Source: Myxococcus qinghaiensis
Lineage (GTDB): Bacteria > Myxococcota > Myxococcia > Myxococcales > Myxococcaceae
Length of the DNA stretch: 64,000 bases
Direction: 5' to 3'
Assembly (NCBI RefSeq): GCF_024198215.1
Contig: NZ_JAKCFA010000001.1
Span: 248,001-312,000, forward strand
Shown: one piece after another, positions 15,894 through 24,271 of the stretch
How positions within the stretch are numbered: position 1 is the stretch's first letter
Layout: each line of letters begins with the position of its first letter
The notes under the pieces: model-generated
What the model was told of the DNA's origin: nothing
The model's database searches: none
Seen by the model: the letters and a program-made list of their open reading frames with translations, nothing else
Translations under genes and position numbers: made by a program

Positions 15894-16442
15894 TCAATCC
15901 CGGGCGTTGAGGATGTGTTGGAGGAGCTGGCGGGAGATCTGGAGCAGCTTCGCGGCGCCGCGCACGCTGCCGCCGGATCTGGCGAGGGCCTCGTCCACGA
16001 GGGTGTCCCGGACCAGGCTCTCGAAGTGATGCAGCGGCACCTTGCCGGCGCTGGCCCTGAGGGCCGGGGTCAGCTCCGGAGGGCGCGCCAGCGTCTGGGT
16101 CCACACGGCTTCCAGCCGCGCCAGGTCCAGCGGCTTGGGGACGAAGGCGCGCACGCCACTGGCGGCCAGTCGGAAGGCCTGCTCGGCCGTCGCGCTGCCG
16201 CTGATGGCAATGACATACGGCAGGGGCTCCACCGCGAGCAGGTCGTCCAGGAGTGAGTCGCTGGTTCCGTCCGGCAAGCTGACGTCCAGGAGCACCGCGT
16301 CGGGCGGTTGGGTGCGCAGGACCTCGCGCGCGGCGGCGAGGGTGGTGACGTGAGTGATTCGTTCAGCGCGGGATTGAAGGACGTCTTCGAGCACGCGCGC
16401 CAGGCTGACCGAGTCCTCTATCAGCAGGAGGTGTTGGACCAT
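15894..16442 (-). CDS. Response regulator with receiver domain and Fis-type HTH
   Basis: A 182-residue regulator. Residues 1-120 form a receiver: HLLLIEDS (acidic pair), AVLLDVSLPDG with the phospho-acceptor Asp, ISGSAT and the PKPLD lysine. The C-terminus DEALARSGGSVRGAAKLLQISRQ is a Fis-type DNA-binding helix-turn-helix with no AAA+ domain between, the RegA/PrrA/ActR plan. It pairs with the histidine kinase that starts in the opposite direction on the same bases. Start choice is open between ATG at 16442 and 16448; neither has a clear ribosome site. It also lies directly upstream of the APE operon and could control it; that is inference. Confidence 0.85.
   Translation of the reverse strand: MVQHLLLIEDSVSLARVLEDVLQSRAERITHVTTLAAAREVLRTQPPDAVLLDVSLPDGTSDSLLDDLLAVEPLPYVIAISGSATAEQAFRLAASGVRAFVPKPLDLARLEAVWTQTLARPPELTPALRASAGKVPLHHFESLVRDTLVDEALARSGGSVRGAAKLLQISRQLLQHILNARD
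16426..16433 (+). promoter_or_regulatory. Near-perfect ribosome binding site fixing the histidine kinase start
   Basis: AGGAGGTG lies 7 bases before the ATG at 16441. It sits inside the opposite-strand response-regulator gene, within the codons for its first Leu residues, and makes the short kinase start convincing despite the overlap. Confidence 0.75.
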
Positions 16443-17745
16443 GGCCATACAGGAAAGCATAACACGCAAGGTCCTCATCGACGCGTCCAACGAGGGCGAG
16501 GTGCTGGTGAGCGCGGTGCGCATCATCTTCTGTGCGCTCGTCCTGGCGCGCTTCCTGGCGCTGGGAGGCGTGGCCGCGGATGGAGGTCTTCCCGCGGCGG
16601 TGCTGGAGCTGGCGCTGTTGCTGTCGGGCATGACGCTGTCGGTCGTGGCGTTCTGGGCGGGGAGGCGACGCCTGTTCGGTCCCCGGCTGCTCGTGGCCTC
16701 CGCGCTCCTGGACGCCGTCGTCGCGCAGGGCACGCTCCTGTCCACGCTGTTGTGGCACGGCCCCAGCTACACGGGCCTGCTCCGGATGCCGGACCCCTCC
16801 GCCGTCATCGCGGTGGTGTTCATCACCGCGTTGCGACTGTCACCGCGTGTGGCGTGGGTGGGCACGGGCGCGAACCTGTTGTTGCTGGGGGGACTCATCG
16901 CCCTCGACTTCCGGTTCAACGCCAGCCATGTGACCTATGGCCTCTCCGAGGTCGCGCTGCTCGTCATCTTCGTCGGCAGCGCGGGGAGCGTGGCCGCGAT
17001 TGCCTGTGGCGTGGCGCGGCGGATGGTCCTCAAGTCCGGCGCGGAGGGGGTGCGCATCCGGCGGGCGCGGACGAACCTGAGTGTCATCCTGCGCGAGCAC
17101 CACGATGCGAGGACTCTGCTGTCGGCGGCGCGGCTGCGCGCGGACCTGCTCCTGAGGGACCCGGGAGGCGCCTCGTGCTCGCGGCATGTGCAGGGGCTGG
17201 CGTCCGACTTGCGGGAGCTGTGGGAGTTCGTGGAGAGCGTGAAGTCACGCGCCCTGGGCGAGCTGGCGATGATTGACGAGGCGACCCCCGTCGAGGTCTC
17301 CACCACCTTGCGGAACGCGGCGGCCGTGGTGCAGACGCGCTACTCGCATGTGCGAATCCTGCTCGGGCCCGGGGCGCCGGAGGGACATGGGCCGCGCGTC
17401 TGGGTGGTGGGCGGCGAGCGGGGGCTGGCGCACGTGGTGACGAACCTGCTCGTGAATGCGTGTGAAGGGGATGGGCAGCGTGGGGCGGGCACCGTCCAGG
17501 TGAGCGTGGAGCCGGAGGGCGGCACGCGGAACATCCTGCTGCGGGTGAGTGACGACGGGCCGGGCTTCCGGGCGGGGCTGCTGGACGGGGCGCGGCCGAC
17601 GGGAGGCACGACGAAGTCGGAGGGCTCGGGCCTGGGGATGCGGCTGGTGGGCGGGCTCATCGAGGCGAGCGGAGGGACGCTGCGCGCGTCGAATCTCCCG
17701 GGAGGTGGGGCTCGGGTCGAGGTGATGCTCCTCGCGGGAGGGTGA
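16441..17745 (+). CDS. Membrane sensor histidine kinase
   Basis: A 434-residue protein. The first half (residues about 23-195) holds about six membrane helices and no large periplasmic domain, so it may sense a signal within the membrane. A dimerisation region follows with REHHDARTLLSAARL, the probable phospho-His site, although it lacks the usual HELRTPL form. The ATPase domain has the N box NLLVNACEG, the G1 box DDGPGF and the G2 box GSGLGM. The layout resembles RegB/PrrB kinases, matching the RegA-like partner at 15894-16442. Its 3' end overlaps the convergent DUF4105 gene by 89 bases. Confidence 0.88.
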   Translation: MAIQESITRKVLIDASNEGEVLVSAVRIIFCALVLARFLALGGVAADGGLPAAVLELALLLSGMTLSVVAFWAGRRRLFGPRLLVASALLDAVVAQGTLLSTLLWHGPSYTGLLRMPDPSAVIAVVFITALRLSPRVAWVGTGANLLLLGGLIALDFRFNASHVTYGLSEVALLVIFVGSAGSVAAIACGVARRMVLKSGAEGVRIRRARTNLSVILREHHDARTLLSAARLRADLLLRDPGGASCSRHVQGLASDLRELWEFVESVKSRALGELAMIDEATPVEVSTTLRNAAAVVQTRYSHVRILLGPGAPEGHGPRVWVVGGERGLAHVVTNLLVNACEGDGQRGAGTVQVSVEPEGGTRNILLRVSDDGPGFRAGLLDGARPTGGTTKSEGSGLGMRLVGGLIEASGGTLRASNLPGGGARVEVMLLAGG

Positions 17746-18979
17746 GCGCCGTGGCCCGCCACCGCTTCAAGTGGACGAGCGCCAGGCCGAGGTTCGCGAC
17801 GAGCAGGACGGACATCGGCTCGCGGGTGTCCTGCTGGAACGTGGGAAACAGCTTGAGCACCACCGCCAGCAGGGAGCCGAGGGCGAGCACGCTGACGCAG
17901 TGACGCGCCCAGCGCTCGGAGCGCTCGTTGCCGAAGGCGATGCCCAGGCCGAGGGGAAGCAGCGCGAGTGACAGGGGATGGGCCAGCCACTGGTTCTCAT
18001 TGCGGCCGAAGTAGGGGTGGACGGAGCCGAGCATCAGGACGAAGCCGATGGCACCCGCTGAGCCGAGCGTCGCGCCGACGAGCGCATGGTGCAGACCGAA
18101 GGCGATGCGGAAGGCGCGGCGGTGCGTGGCTGCGCGAGGCACCGCGAGCAGGAGCAGCGCTCCCGCCGCGAAGAGGGCGAAAAGCCCGCGCGTCAGCGAG
18201 GAAGGACCCGGCGCCAGTGGGGGCGGGCGGGTGGTGGTCATGTGCTCGTCGCGACTGCTTTTCACGAGCGGCGTCGAGGTGCCGTGCTCGTCCGTGAAGG
18301 AGCCCTCCGCGAGCGCCTGGGCCAGCTCCACGGGAAAGGCGGCCTCCTCCCACCGGGTCATCGGGGCGTCCACCGTGTCGCTCGTCCAGAGCATCAGCGC
18401 CCACTGGAACAGGGGAACCTCGCGCGTGTAGCGGCGGAGGTGCTCGCGGTAGGTCAGTGAAGCGGGGTCCGCGAGTTGGACGCGCAATGCGCCGCCCAGG
18501 GCTTCGTCGAGTGCGTCCCGCAGGCGTGTCGCGCAGTTGCCTCGCAGCGGGTCATACGCGTACTCGCGCGTGGCGGGATTCACATCGCGTTCCAGGCGCG
18601 CGAGGAGTCGGCGTCGCTGCTCCACGGGCAGGTCCAGCTCCTGGAGGAGGATGGAGCGACCGCGTGCGCGATAGAGGAAGAACGAGTGCTCCACCGAGAG
18701 CCGGGCAGCCCAGTATGTGGGGCGCTCCAGGAGGTAGCGCACCCCGGAGGCGGGCCCGTAGGACGTCACGCCGTAGCTGTAGAGCACCTCGGTGCCCAGC
18801 CGCGTGTCCTCCACCCGGATGGCGATATGACCGAAGCGCTCCTGGACGTGCGGGCCGGGCCCGAAGGTCACCACCTGGATGCGCAGCGCCTCGGGCCGTG
18901 AGCCGAAGTCCTCGACGGGAGCGGCGAGGAGCGGAGTGCTCCAGAGCAACCCCAGGAGCAGTGTCGCGAGTCTTCCCAT
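17657..18979 (-). CDS. DUF4105 (Lnb N-terminal periplasmic domain) membrane protein
   Basis: A 440-residue protein with a signal peptide (MGRLATLLLGLLWSTPLLA), a periplasmic domain to about residue 290 and about four C-terminal transmembrane helices. QERFGHIAIRV (His51) and RGNCATRLRD (Cys149) are the His and Cys of a permuted papain/NlpC-like fold. This family includes Lnb, an alternative enzyme that N-acylates the Cys of lipoproteins in some bacteria lacking Lnt. A role in lipoprotein N-acylation is therefore plausible but not shown. The 3' end overlaps the convergent kinase gene by 89 bases, so the last about 30 residues are read opposite kinase codons. Confidence 0.78.
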   Translation of the reverse strand: MGRLATLLLGLLWSTPLLAAPVEDFGSRPEALRIQVVTFGPGPHVQERFGHIAIRVEDTRLGTEVLYSYGVTSYGPASGVRYLLERPTYWAARLSVEHSFFLYRARGRSILLQELDLPVEQRRRLLARLERDVNPATREYAYDPLRGNCATRLRDALDEALGGALRVQLADPASLTYREHLRRYTREVPLFQWALMLWTSDTVDAPMTRWEEAAFPVELAQALAEGSFTDEHGTSTPLVKSSRDEHMTTTRPPPLAPGPSSLTRGLFALFAAGALLLLAVPRAATHRRAFRIAFGLHHALVGATLGSAGAIGFVLMLGSVHPYFGRNENQWLAHPLSLALLPLGLGIAFGNERSERWARHCVSVLALGSLLAVVLKLFPTFQQDTREPMSVLLVANLGLALVHLKRWRATALTLPRGASPRPEPHLPGDSTRAASLRSPR

Positions 18980-19141
18980 GGGCGCGGAGGGTTCCACTTC
19001 GCTGCCATCCGGGGCAGGGCAAGAAATCTGGCAGTGGGCAGCCTTCCCGGTTCGCGGCACCTTGGCTTCGCTTCGTGAGCGAAGCGGCCTTGTTGGCCGC
19101 GCCATGCCCGCGAGAGCGACCCACCCCTAGAGGAGACGACG

Positions 19142-19663
19142 ATGAACGCTGCCCTTGTCCCGAGTGCGATGACGCCCCGCTTTGTTTCGACCCTGACGGC
19201 GATGTTGGCCGCCGCCATGCTGTTCCTGCTGCCCGGGATGGCGCACGCCGAGGACGGAATGCGTATCATCACCAAGCTTCGCATCACCGTCGCCACGGGC
19301 GGAGACGACCTGCGCAATGCCAGCCATGCGGTGGCCGAGATCAAGTACGTGGGGCTGTCCGGCAATCTGCTGACGGCGAGCATCAACCTGAACAACGGCG
19401 CGGGCTGGGGGAACTGGTCCACGCACACCGTGACGATGACGACTCCCTCGGGCATGCTGCTCGCCAACGTCGAGGAGTTCAGCATCCAGTTCACCTCCGG
19501 CCAGCCGGACATCTTCAGCACGGGCGACAACTGGAACATGAACGGCATCACCGTGACGGCCATCCTCGATGACTCGACGGAGGCCGTCCTCGTCCAGCGG
19601 TCTGGCAATTACCTTCACCGCTTCTGGAGCGACCACGACACGCGCTGGGCCACCGCGCTCTGA
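19142..19663 (+). CDS. Small secreted protein with a PLAT-like beta-sandwich pattern
   Basis: A 173-residue protein with a signal peptide ending near AHAEDG (about residue 36) after MLAAAMLFLLPGM. The ATG has a clear AGAGGAG six bases upstream. The mature part begins ITVATGGDDLRNASHAVAEI and later has FSIQF and GDNWNMNGITVTAI. This TGGDDLR to DNWN pattern recurs in C-terminal beta-sandwich domains of secreted bacterial hydrolases and looks PLAT-like. Here it stands alone without an enzyme. Function unknown; a ligand- or surface-binding role is possible. Confidence 0.75.
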   Translation: MNAALVPSAMTPRFVSTLTAMLAAAMLFLLPGMAHAEDGMRIITKLRITVATGGDDLRNASHAVAEIKYVGLSGNLLTASINLNNGAGWGNWSTHTVTMTTPSGMLLANVEEFSIQFTSGQPDIFSTGDNWNMNGITVTAILDDSTEAVLVQRSGNYLHRFWSDHDTRWATAL

Positions 19664-19703
19664 TACGCGCCAGGCCAAGAACATCCTGGCCACGCGTCTC
19701 GTT

Positions 19704-20309
19704 TCAGCGTCGGGCCTCTCCAGGGACATTCTGGGTGGGGCCCGACGGCTCGCTCCAATCCCAGGCCACCACGGCCCACTCGTCCGTCGCGTCGCGGTAG
19801 GTGTGCAGCGGCTTGAAGCCCACGCGCTCATGGGCCCGCATGGAGCGCGTGTTCCGGGTGGAGACCTCGGTGACGAGCAGGTCGAAGCGCTCGCGATACA
19901 GCTCGCGGTGCTTGTCATAGAGCTGCTCGAACAGCCCCTTGCCGCGGTGGGCCTTGTCGATGCAGACCTGCCCCATGACGTAGAACCGCTGCTCTGTCAG
20001 GGGACGGCCCTGGTACTCCAGCGTGTCCAGCAGGTCGAACATGGGGACGAGCAGGGGCATCAGCGCGCGACACTCCCGGGGCATCGTCAGCGCGTAGCCC
20101 ACCAGCTCACCCTCGTGGCTCGCGATGATGCTGGGCGCCAGGGCGTGCATCCGCTCCAGGGCGGATACGTCGTGCTCCACGGTGACGAAGCCCTGCGCGC
20201 GCATCTCGTCCGTGCTGATGGCTTTCGGCAGGTTCTTTCGCTGGAGGTCGAGGATGCGCGGCAGCTCCGTGGGGCTGCGCACCGACGTCACGTCATAGGG
20301 GCTGGCCAT
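19704..20309 (-). CDS. GNAT-family N-acetyltransferase
   Basis: A 201-residue protein. QVCIDKAHRGKGLFEQLYDKH holds the acetyl-CoA-binding R-G-x-G-L motif, and VSTRNTRSMRAHERVGFKPL is the C-terminal GNAT strand and helix. An ATG at 20309 gives a compact protein starting ASPYDVTSVRSP. The substrate cannot be told. It lies about 50 bases downstream of the kinase gene on the same strand and could be co-transcribed with it. Confidence 0.85.
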   Translation of the reverse strand: MASPYDVTSVRSPTELPRILDLQRKNLPKAISTDEMRAQGFVTVEHDVSALERMHALAPSIIASHEGELVGYALTMPRECRALMPLLVPMFDLLDTLEYQGRPLTEQRFYVMGQVCIDKAHRGKGLFEQLYDKHRELYRERFDLLVTEVSTRNTRSMRAHERVGFKPLHTYRDATDEWAVVAWDWSEPSGPTQNVPGEARR

Positions 20310-20358
20310 GGCGTGGGGAGGATAATGGAGTCCTGGCGCACATGTCTTCCCCGTCGCT

Positions 20359-23259
20359 TCAACGGGAGCCGGGCACGTCGTGGGTCGCCAGCCACTGGGA
20401 GACCGTCTTGAACTCGTCCTCACGGGACTTGAGGTTGCCCTGGTTGTAGGCCTGCGCGGCGGTGGCGAGTCGCTGCGCCCGCTTGCGGTCTCCGGAGGTG
20501 CTCACCAGCGCCCGCGCGAGCGCGAAGCGCGCATCGGATTGATGGTCCCGGTCCTTCTCGGAGGTCAGCCGCTCGAAGAGGAGGACCGCGCGCTCCAGGA
20601 GGGGAAGCGCCTTCCGAGGCTGCTGGAGCCCCAGGTAATCTTCGCCGAGGCACTTCAAGTCCCTCGCCACGAGGGCGCTGTCGGGCCCGGAGGTCTTCTC
20701 CGCGATGGCGAGGGCTCGCTGGTGTGTCTTCAGTGCTTCGTCGAAGCGCCCCACGGAGGACTGCACCTCTCCCATCTTCGACAGGGGCACGACGAGGTCC
20801 GCGTGCTCCGGGCCTTGCACCTTGTCGCGGATGCGCACGGCCTTCTCGTAGTGCTGGATGCTCTCCTCCGGGCGGTCCGCTTCCATCAGGAAGCCCCCCA
20901 GGTTGAAGTACACGCTGGCCGTCGGCTCGCTTTCCTCTCCGTAGACGCGCGCATTGATTTTCAGGGACTCACGTCCGTACTTCAGCGCGCTCTCGTTGTC
21001 GCCGAGCCGCACGCTGAAGACCGCCAGGTTGCTCAGGACGGTGGCCAGATAGGGATGCTCGGGGCCATAGGTCTTCCGATAGACGGCCTCCGCCTCGAGC
21101 AGGTAGCGCAGGCCCTCCGAGTGTCGCTCGAACTCGTAGAGGGCATGGCCCATGGTGAGCAGCGCCGTGCCCAGCTCCGGGTCGTTCCCGGTGTAGAGCT
21201 TCCGGGCCAGCTCCACCGCCCGCTCGCTCGCGGCCAGGGCCTCCTCCCGCCGGCCCCGGACGCGGTGCAGGCTGGCGAGGTTGCGGAAATACCTCGCCTC
21301 GATGCGCGCATCGCCTCCCAGGCGTCTGAGCGCCGCTTCCGCATGGGCGGGGGCCATCCCGTCGGGGTCCACCTCCGGGCCCACCAGGCTGAGCAGGCGA
21401 ATCATGCCCGCCCACGACTCGGCGGCCTGCCGGTCATGTCGGCTCGCGGTGGCCACCTGGATGGCCTGGTGCAACGTCTTGATGCCTTCGCGGTGGGCCA
21501 GGTTCTTTCCCTGGGACTCCGCGAGCAAATCCAACACCTCGGCCTCCAGCGGGCCGTAGCCCAGCGCGTGGGCCTCGCGGGCCACCTCGGTCGCGAGCTT
21601 GAGGGCGGGGGCCACCTGCCCGGCGGTGAGCTTCGCGCGGACCTGCGCGCGCTGCGTCCGGATGGCCTCCATGTGCTTCTGGCTCGCCTCGTCGGTGGGC
21701 GGCGGCTCCGGCGCGGCGAGCGCGGAGAGGTTCGCGCAGACCGACAGGTTCTCCAGGCCGTGCACCATGCGTGACGCGTTCTGGATGACCTGTTTGTCGG
21801 CGGTCGCCAGCGTGTCCGCGACGGCGCCCAGGTCCTTGAGGCGCTGGTCCAGGCAGATGATGCGTCGCTCCAGCAGGCGCTCCGTCTGCTGGCCCTTCAC
21901 GCGCGTGGCGACGCAGGCCTCGTGACTCTCCGCCACCCAGGTTCCCGCATAGCCATCCAGCGTGTGCTCCACCTCGCTCCAGGCGCCGGCGGCATAGGGC
22001 AGGGCGCTGCCGGTGAAGACCGCGCGCACCGCGGCCTTGCGCGCGGGGTCCCAGACTCCGATGAGCGCCTGCTCGCTGCCCGCGCAGGGGTCTCCGGAGG
22101 TGGAGCGGTGCAGGGCCGCGCCTCCCGCCAGGAGCAACAGGCCCGCGCTCGCTGCGAGGACGGCGCGACGCCACGTCTCCCCTGGAGCGCGGGAGAGCCC
22201 GCGCAGCAGCGCGTCCATGGACTCGTGGCGTGCTTCAGGCGCGGCGGACAGGCCCCGGAGAATCACCTGATGCACCCAGGCGGGGACGTCCGAGCCTTGA
22301 GACGGGCGCGGGCCTGACGCGGCGCGGGGCACGTCTGGCGGGGCCTTCGCCACCGCCTGCGTGACGAAGGGCCGCTGGCCGTAGAGCGCCTCGTGGAGCG
22401 CGACGCAGAAGCTGTACTGGTCGCTGCGCGCGTCGGAGGGCTCGCCGCGCTTCTGCTCGGGAGACATGTAGGCCGGCGTCCCCAGCACTATGTCGGAGCG
22501 CGTGTGCCACTCCGAGCGCAGGGGCGCGGGCGCGGCGGCGCCTGGCGGGGTGGGCGTGTCGTCGATGCCCTCGACGATGCGCGCCAATCCGAAGTCGGTG
22601 ATGCGCACCCGGCCGTCCTTGCCGACGAGCGCGTTGTCCGGCTTGAAGTCGCGGTGGACCAGTCCCTGCGCATGGGCGGCGGCGAGTCCGCGTCCCGCCT
22701 GCATGAACAGGCTCAGCGTCTCACGCCAGTCGCCGCGCCCCTTGAGCGAGCGGATGCGCGCGCGCAGCGTGGTGCCGTCCACCAGCTCCATGGCGAGGAA
22801 GACATGCTCGCCGAAGCGGCCCGCGTCATGGATGGTGATGACGTTGGGATGGATGACGCGCGCGGTGGCCTGGGCCTCGCGCAGCAGCCGGGCCTGCGCG
22901 CGCTCCAATTGCGCGGGGGTCGTCGAGTCGATGCGAATCAGCTTGAGCGCGACGCGGCGGTCCAGCTCCGGATCATACGCCGCGTGGACGATGCCCATGC
23001 CTCCCGCGCCAATGCGCTCCAGCACGACATAGCGACCCATCAGGGCGCCCCGCTCGAGCCACGACAGCGCCACGCCGGTGGGCGGGGACGAAGGTGGGGA
23101 CTCCGGGCTTGCTTCCCCGTCCTCCGCGCGAGCCGCCTCCGCCACGAGTGCTCGACAGGAGGCGCAGGAATCAAGATGCTGTTCCACCTGGCGCGTCGCT
23201 TCGGCGTCCAGTTCACCCTGTGCGAAGGCGAAGAGTCGTCGCGTCTCGAGGCATTCCAT
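20359..23259 (-). CDS. Zinc-finger/Ser-Thr protein kinase/TPR fusion
   Basis: A 966-residue protein. Residues 1-40 form an anti-sigma-type zinc finger with H28-x3-C32-x2-C35 (HLDSCASC). Residues about 76-360 are a Hanks-type kinase: GAGGMG loop, ATP Lys106, HRDFKPDN with Asp204, DFG at 222-224, TPAYMSPEQ. One membrane helix follows (about 366-384), then an extracytoplasmic region with TPR repeats from about 600 to 950. It starts 32 bases from a divergent ECF sigma factor gene. The zinc finger suggests that the kinase itself binds or phosphorylates that sigma factor; this is inference. TPRs outside the membrane may sense protein ligands. Confidence 0.9.
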   Translation of the reverse strand: MECLETRRLFAFAQGELDAEATRQVEQHLDSCASCRALVAEAARAEDGEASPESPPSSPPTGVALSWLERGALMGRYVVLERIGAGGMGIVHAAYDPELDRRVALKLIRIDSTTPAQLERAQARLLREAQATARVIHPNVITIHDAGRFGEHVFLAMELVDGTTLRARIRSLKGRGDWRETLSLFMQAGRGLAAAHAQGLVHRDFKPDNALVGKDGRVRITDFGLARIVEGIDDTPTPPGAAAPAPLRSEWHTRSDIVLGTPAYMSPEQKRGEPSDARSDQYSFCVALHEALYGQRPFVTQAVAKAPPDVPRAASGPRPSQGSDVPAWVHQVILRGLSAAPEARHESMDALLRGLSRAPGETWRRAVLAASAGLLLLAGGAALHRSTSGDPCAGSEQALIGVWDPARKAAVRAVFTGSALPYAAGAWSEVEHTLDGYAGTWVAESHEACVATRVKGQQTERLLERRIICLDQRLKDLGAVADTLATADKQVIQNASRMVHGLENLSVCANLSALAAPEPPPTDEASQKHMEAIRTQRAQVRAKLTAGQVAPALKLATEVAREAHALGYGPLEAEVLDLLAESQGKNLAHREGIKTLHQAIQVATASRHDRQAAESWAGMIRLLSLVGPEVDPDGMAPAHAEAALRRLGGDARIEARYFRNLASLHRVRGRREEALAASERAVELARKLYTGNDPELGTALLTMGHALYEFERHSEGLRYLLEAEAVYRKTYGPEHPYLATVLSNLAVFSVRLGDNESALKYGRESLKINARVYGEESEPTASVYFNLGGFLMEADRPEESIQHYEKAVRIRDKVQGPEHADLVVPLSKMGEVQSSVGRFDEALKTHQRALAIAEKTSGPDSALVARDLKCLGEDYLGLQQPRKALPLLERAVLLFERLTSEKDRDHQSDARFALARALVSTSGDRKRAQRLATAAQAYNQGNLKSREDEFKTVSQWLATHDVPGSR

Positions 23260-23291
23260 TTCGCCGGCGACGATAACCGACGGGGGCGGTC

Positions 23292-23993
23292 ATGACGATG
23301 AATGGCGCCGACCATGAAGACGATGTGGCTTTCGCGCGAGCCTGTGCGCGCGGAGACACCCAGGCGTTCGCGGAGTTCGAGGCGCGCTATACGCCGCAGC
23401 TCCGCAAGGCGTTGCTGCACAGAGGCCTGGAAGTCTCGGTGGCGGACGAGGCGCTCCAGGTGCTGCGCGTGAAGCTTTTTCTCCCCAGCGGCGAGCGAGC
23501 CCCGCGCATCGCGGATTACGAGGGACAGGGTGCACTGCTGGCATGGCTGCGTGTCGCCGCGCTGCGCATCGCGCTCAACCTGATGCGGGAGCGAAAGATT
23601 TCGTTCGCCCTGGATGACTCCAAGCTCGTGGAAACGAGCGCGCAGGAGGTGGATGCGGACCGGCGGTTCATCCAAGAGCACTACCGCGAGGACTTCGCGG
23701 CGGTGTTCCAGGAGGCGCTCAAGGCGCTGGAGCCTCGGGCTCGCACGCTGCTGCGCCTGCATCTGGTGGAAGGGCTGGGGACGGCGCAGATTGCCCGCGC
23801 GTATCAGGTGGACCGCTCCACGGTGAAGCGGTGGCTGGCCCAGGCGCGGGAGCAGTTGCGCGATGATGTGCGCCAGCGCCTGGCTGCCCGCCTGGGCGAG
23901 GACTCCCAGGGGCTCACCAGCCTGCTGAGGGTGCTGCAGAGTCAGTTGGACTTGAGCATCCGCAGCGTGATGAGGGACGCGACGCCCTCGTGA
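23292..23993 (+). CDS. ECF-type RNA polymerase sigma factor
   Basis: A 233-residue sigma factor. Region 2 covers about residues 10-90, with DDVAFARACARGDTQAFAEFEARY and GQGALLAWLRVAALRIALNLMRE. Region 4 is an HTH with LEPRARTLLRLHLVEGLGTAQIARAYQVDRSTVKRWLAQAR. Region 2 is divergent from classical ECFs, as in many myxobacterial and planctomycete factors linked to protein kinases. Only 32 bases separate it from the divergent zinc-finger kinase gene, so both promoters must be compressed or lie inside coding DNA. Autoregulation is likely but unproven. Confidence 0.85.
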   Translation: MTMNGADHEDDVAFARACARGDTQAFAEFEARYTPQLRKALLHRGLEVSVADEALQVLRVKLFLPSGERAPRIADYEGQGALLAWLRVAALRIALNLMRERKISFALDDSKLVETSAQEVDADRRFIQEHYREDFAAVFQEALKALEPRARTLLRLHLVEGLGTAQIARAYQVDRSTVKRWLAQAREQLRDDVRQRLAARLGEDSQGLTSLLRVLQSQLDLSIRSVMRDATPS

Positions 23994-24187
23994 ATCCTCC
24001 GAAGGATTCGAAGGCGGAAGTGCTGGGAAACCAGGGGGTTGTGACGCGGGAGGAGATTCGCTCGCGAGAAATGCGCCACCTTTTCGGGGGCTGTGTCTCC
24101 AGGGAGATGCACCCCGGAGCGTGCCTTGTTTCCTCACACCCCACGCGCGGGTCCGGGGCGGGCTGAGCGTTGCGGTTGGGATTCGAG

Positions 24188-24229
24188 GGGAGCGTGGAGC
24201 CGACCCGCGGGGGGTGGCTCCACGCTCCC
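24188..24229. terminator. Perfect 14-bp inverted repeat, probable bidirectional terminator
   Basis: GGGAGCGTGGAGCC (24188-24201) is exactly complementary to GGCTCCACGCTCCC (24216-24229) across a 14-base loop. It lies in the 278-base gap between the convergent sigma factor gene (ends 23993) and dioxygenase gene (ends 24272). There is no T tract on either side, so it is either a Rho-assisted terminator or a roadblock between the two transcripts. The rest of the gap shows no gene. Confidence 0.65.
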
Positions 24230-24271
24230 TGTTCGAACGCCGCGACGGGGTTCCCGGAAGCTTCAGCTCCG

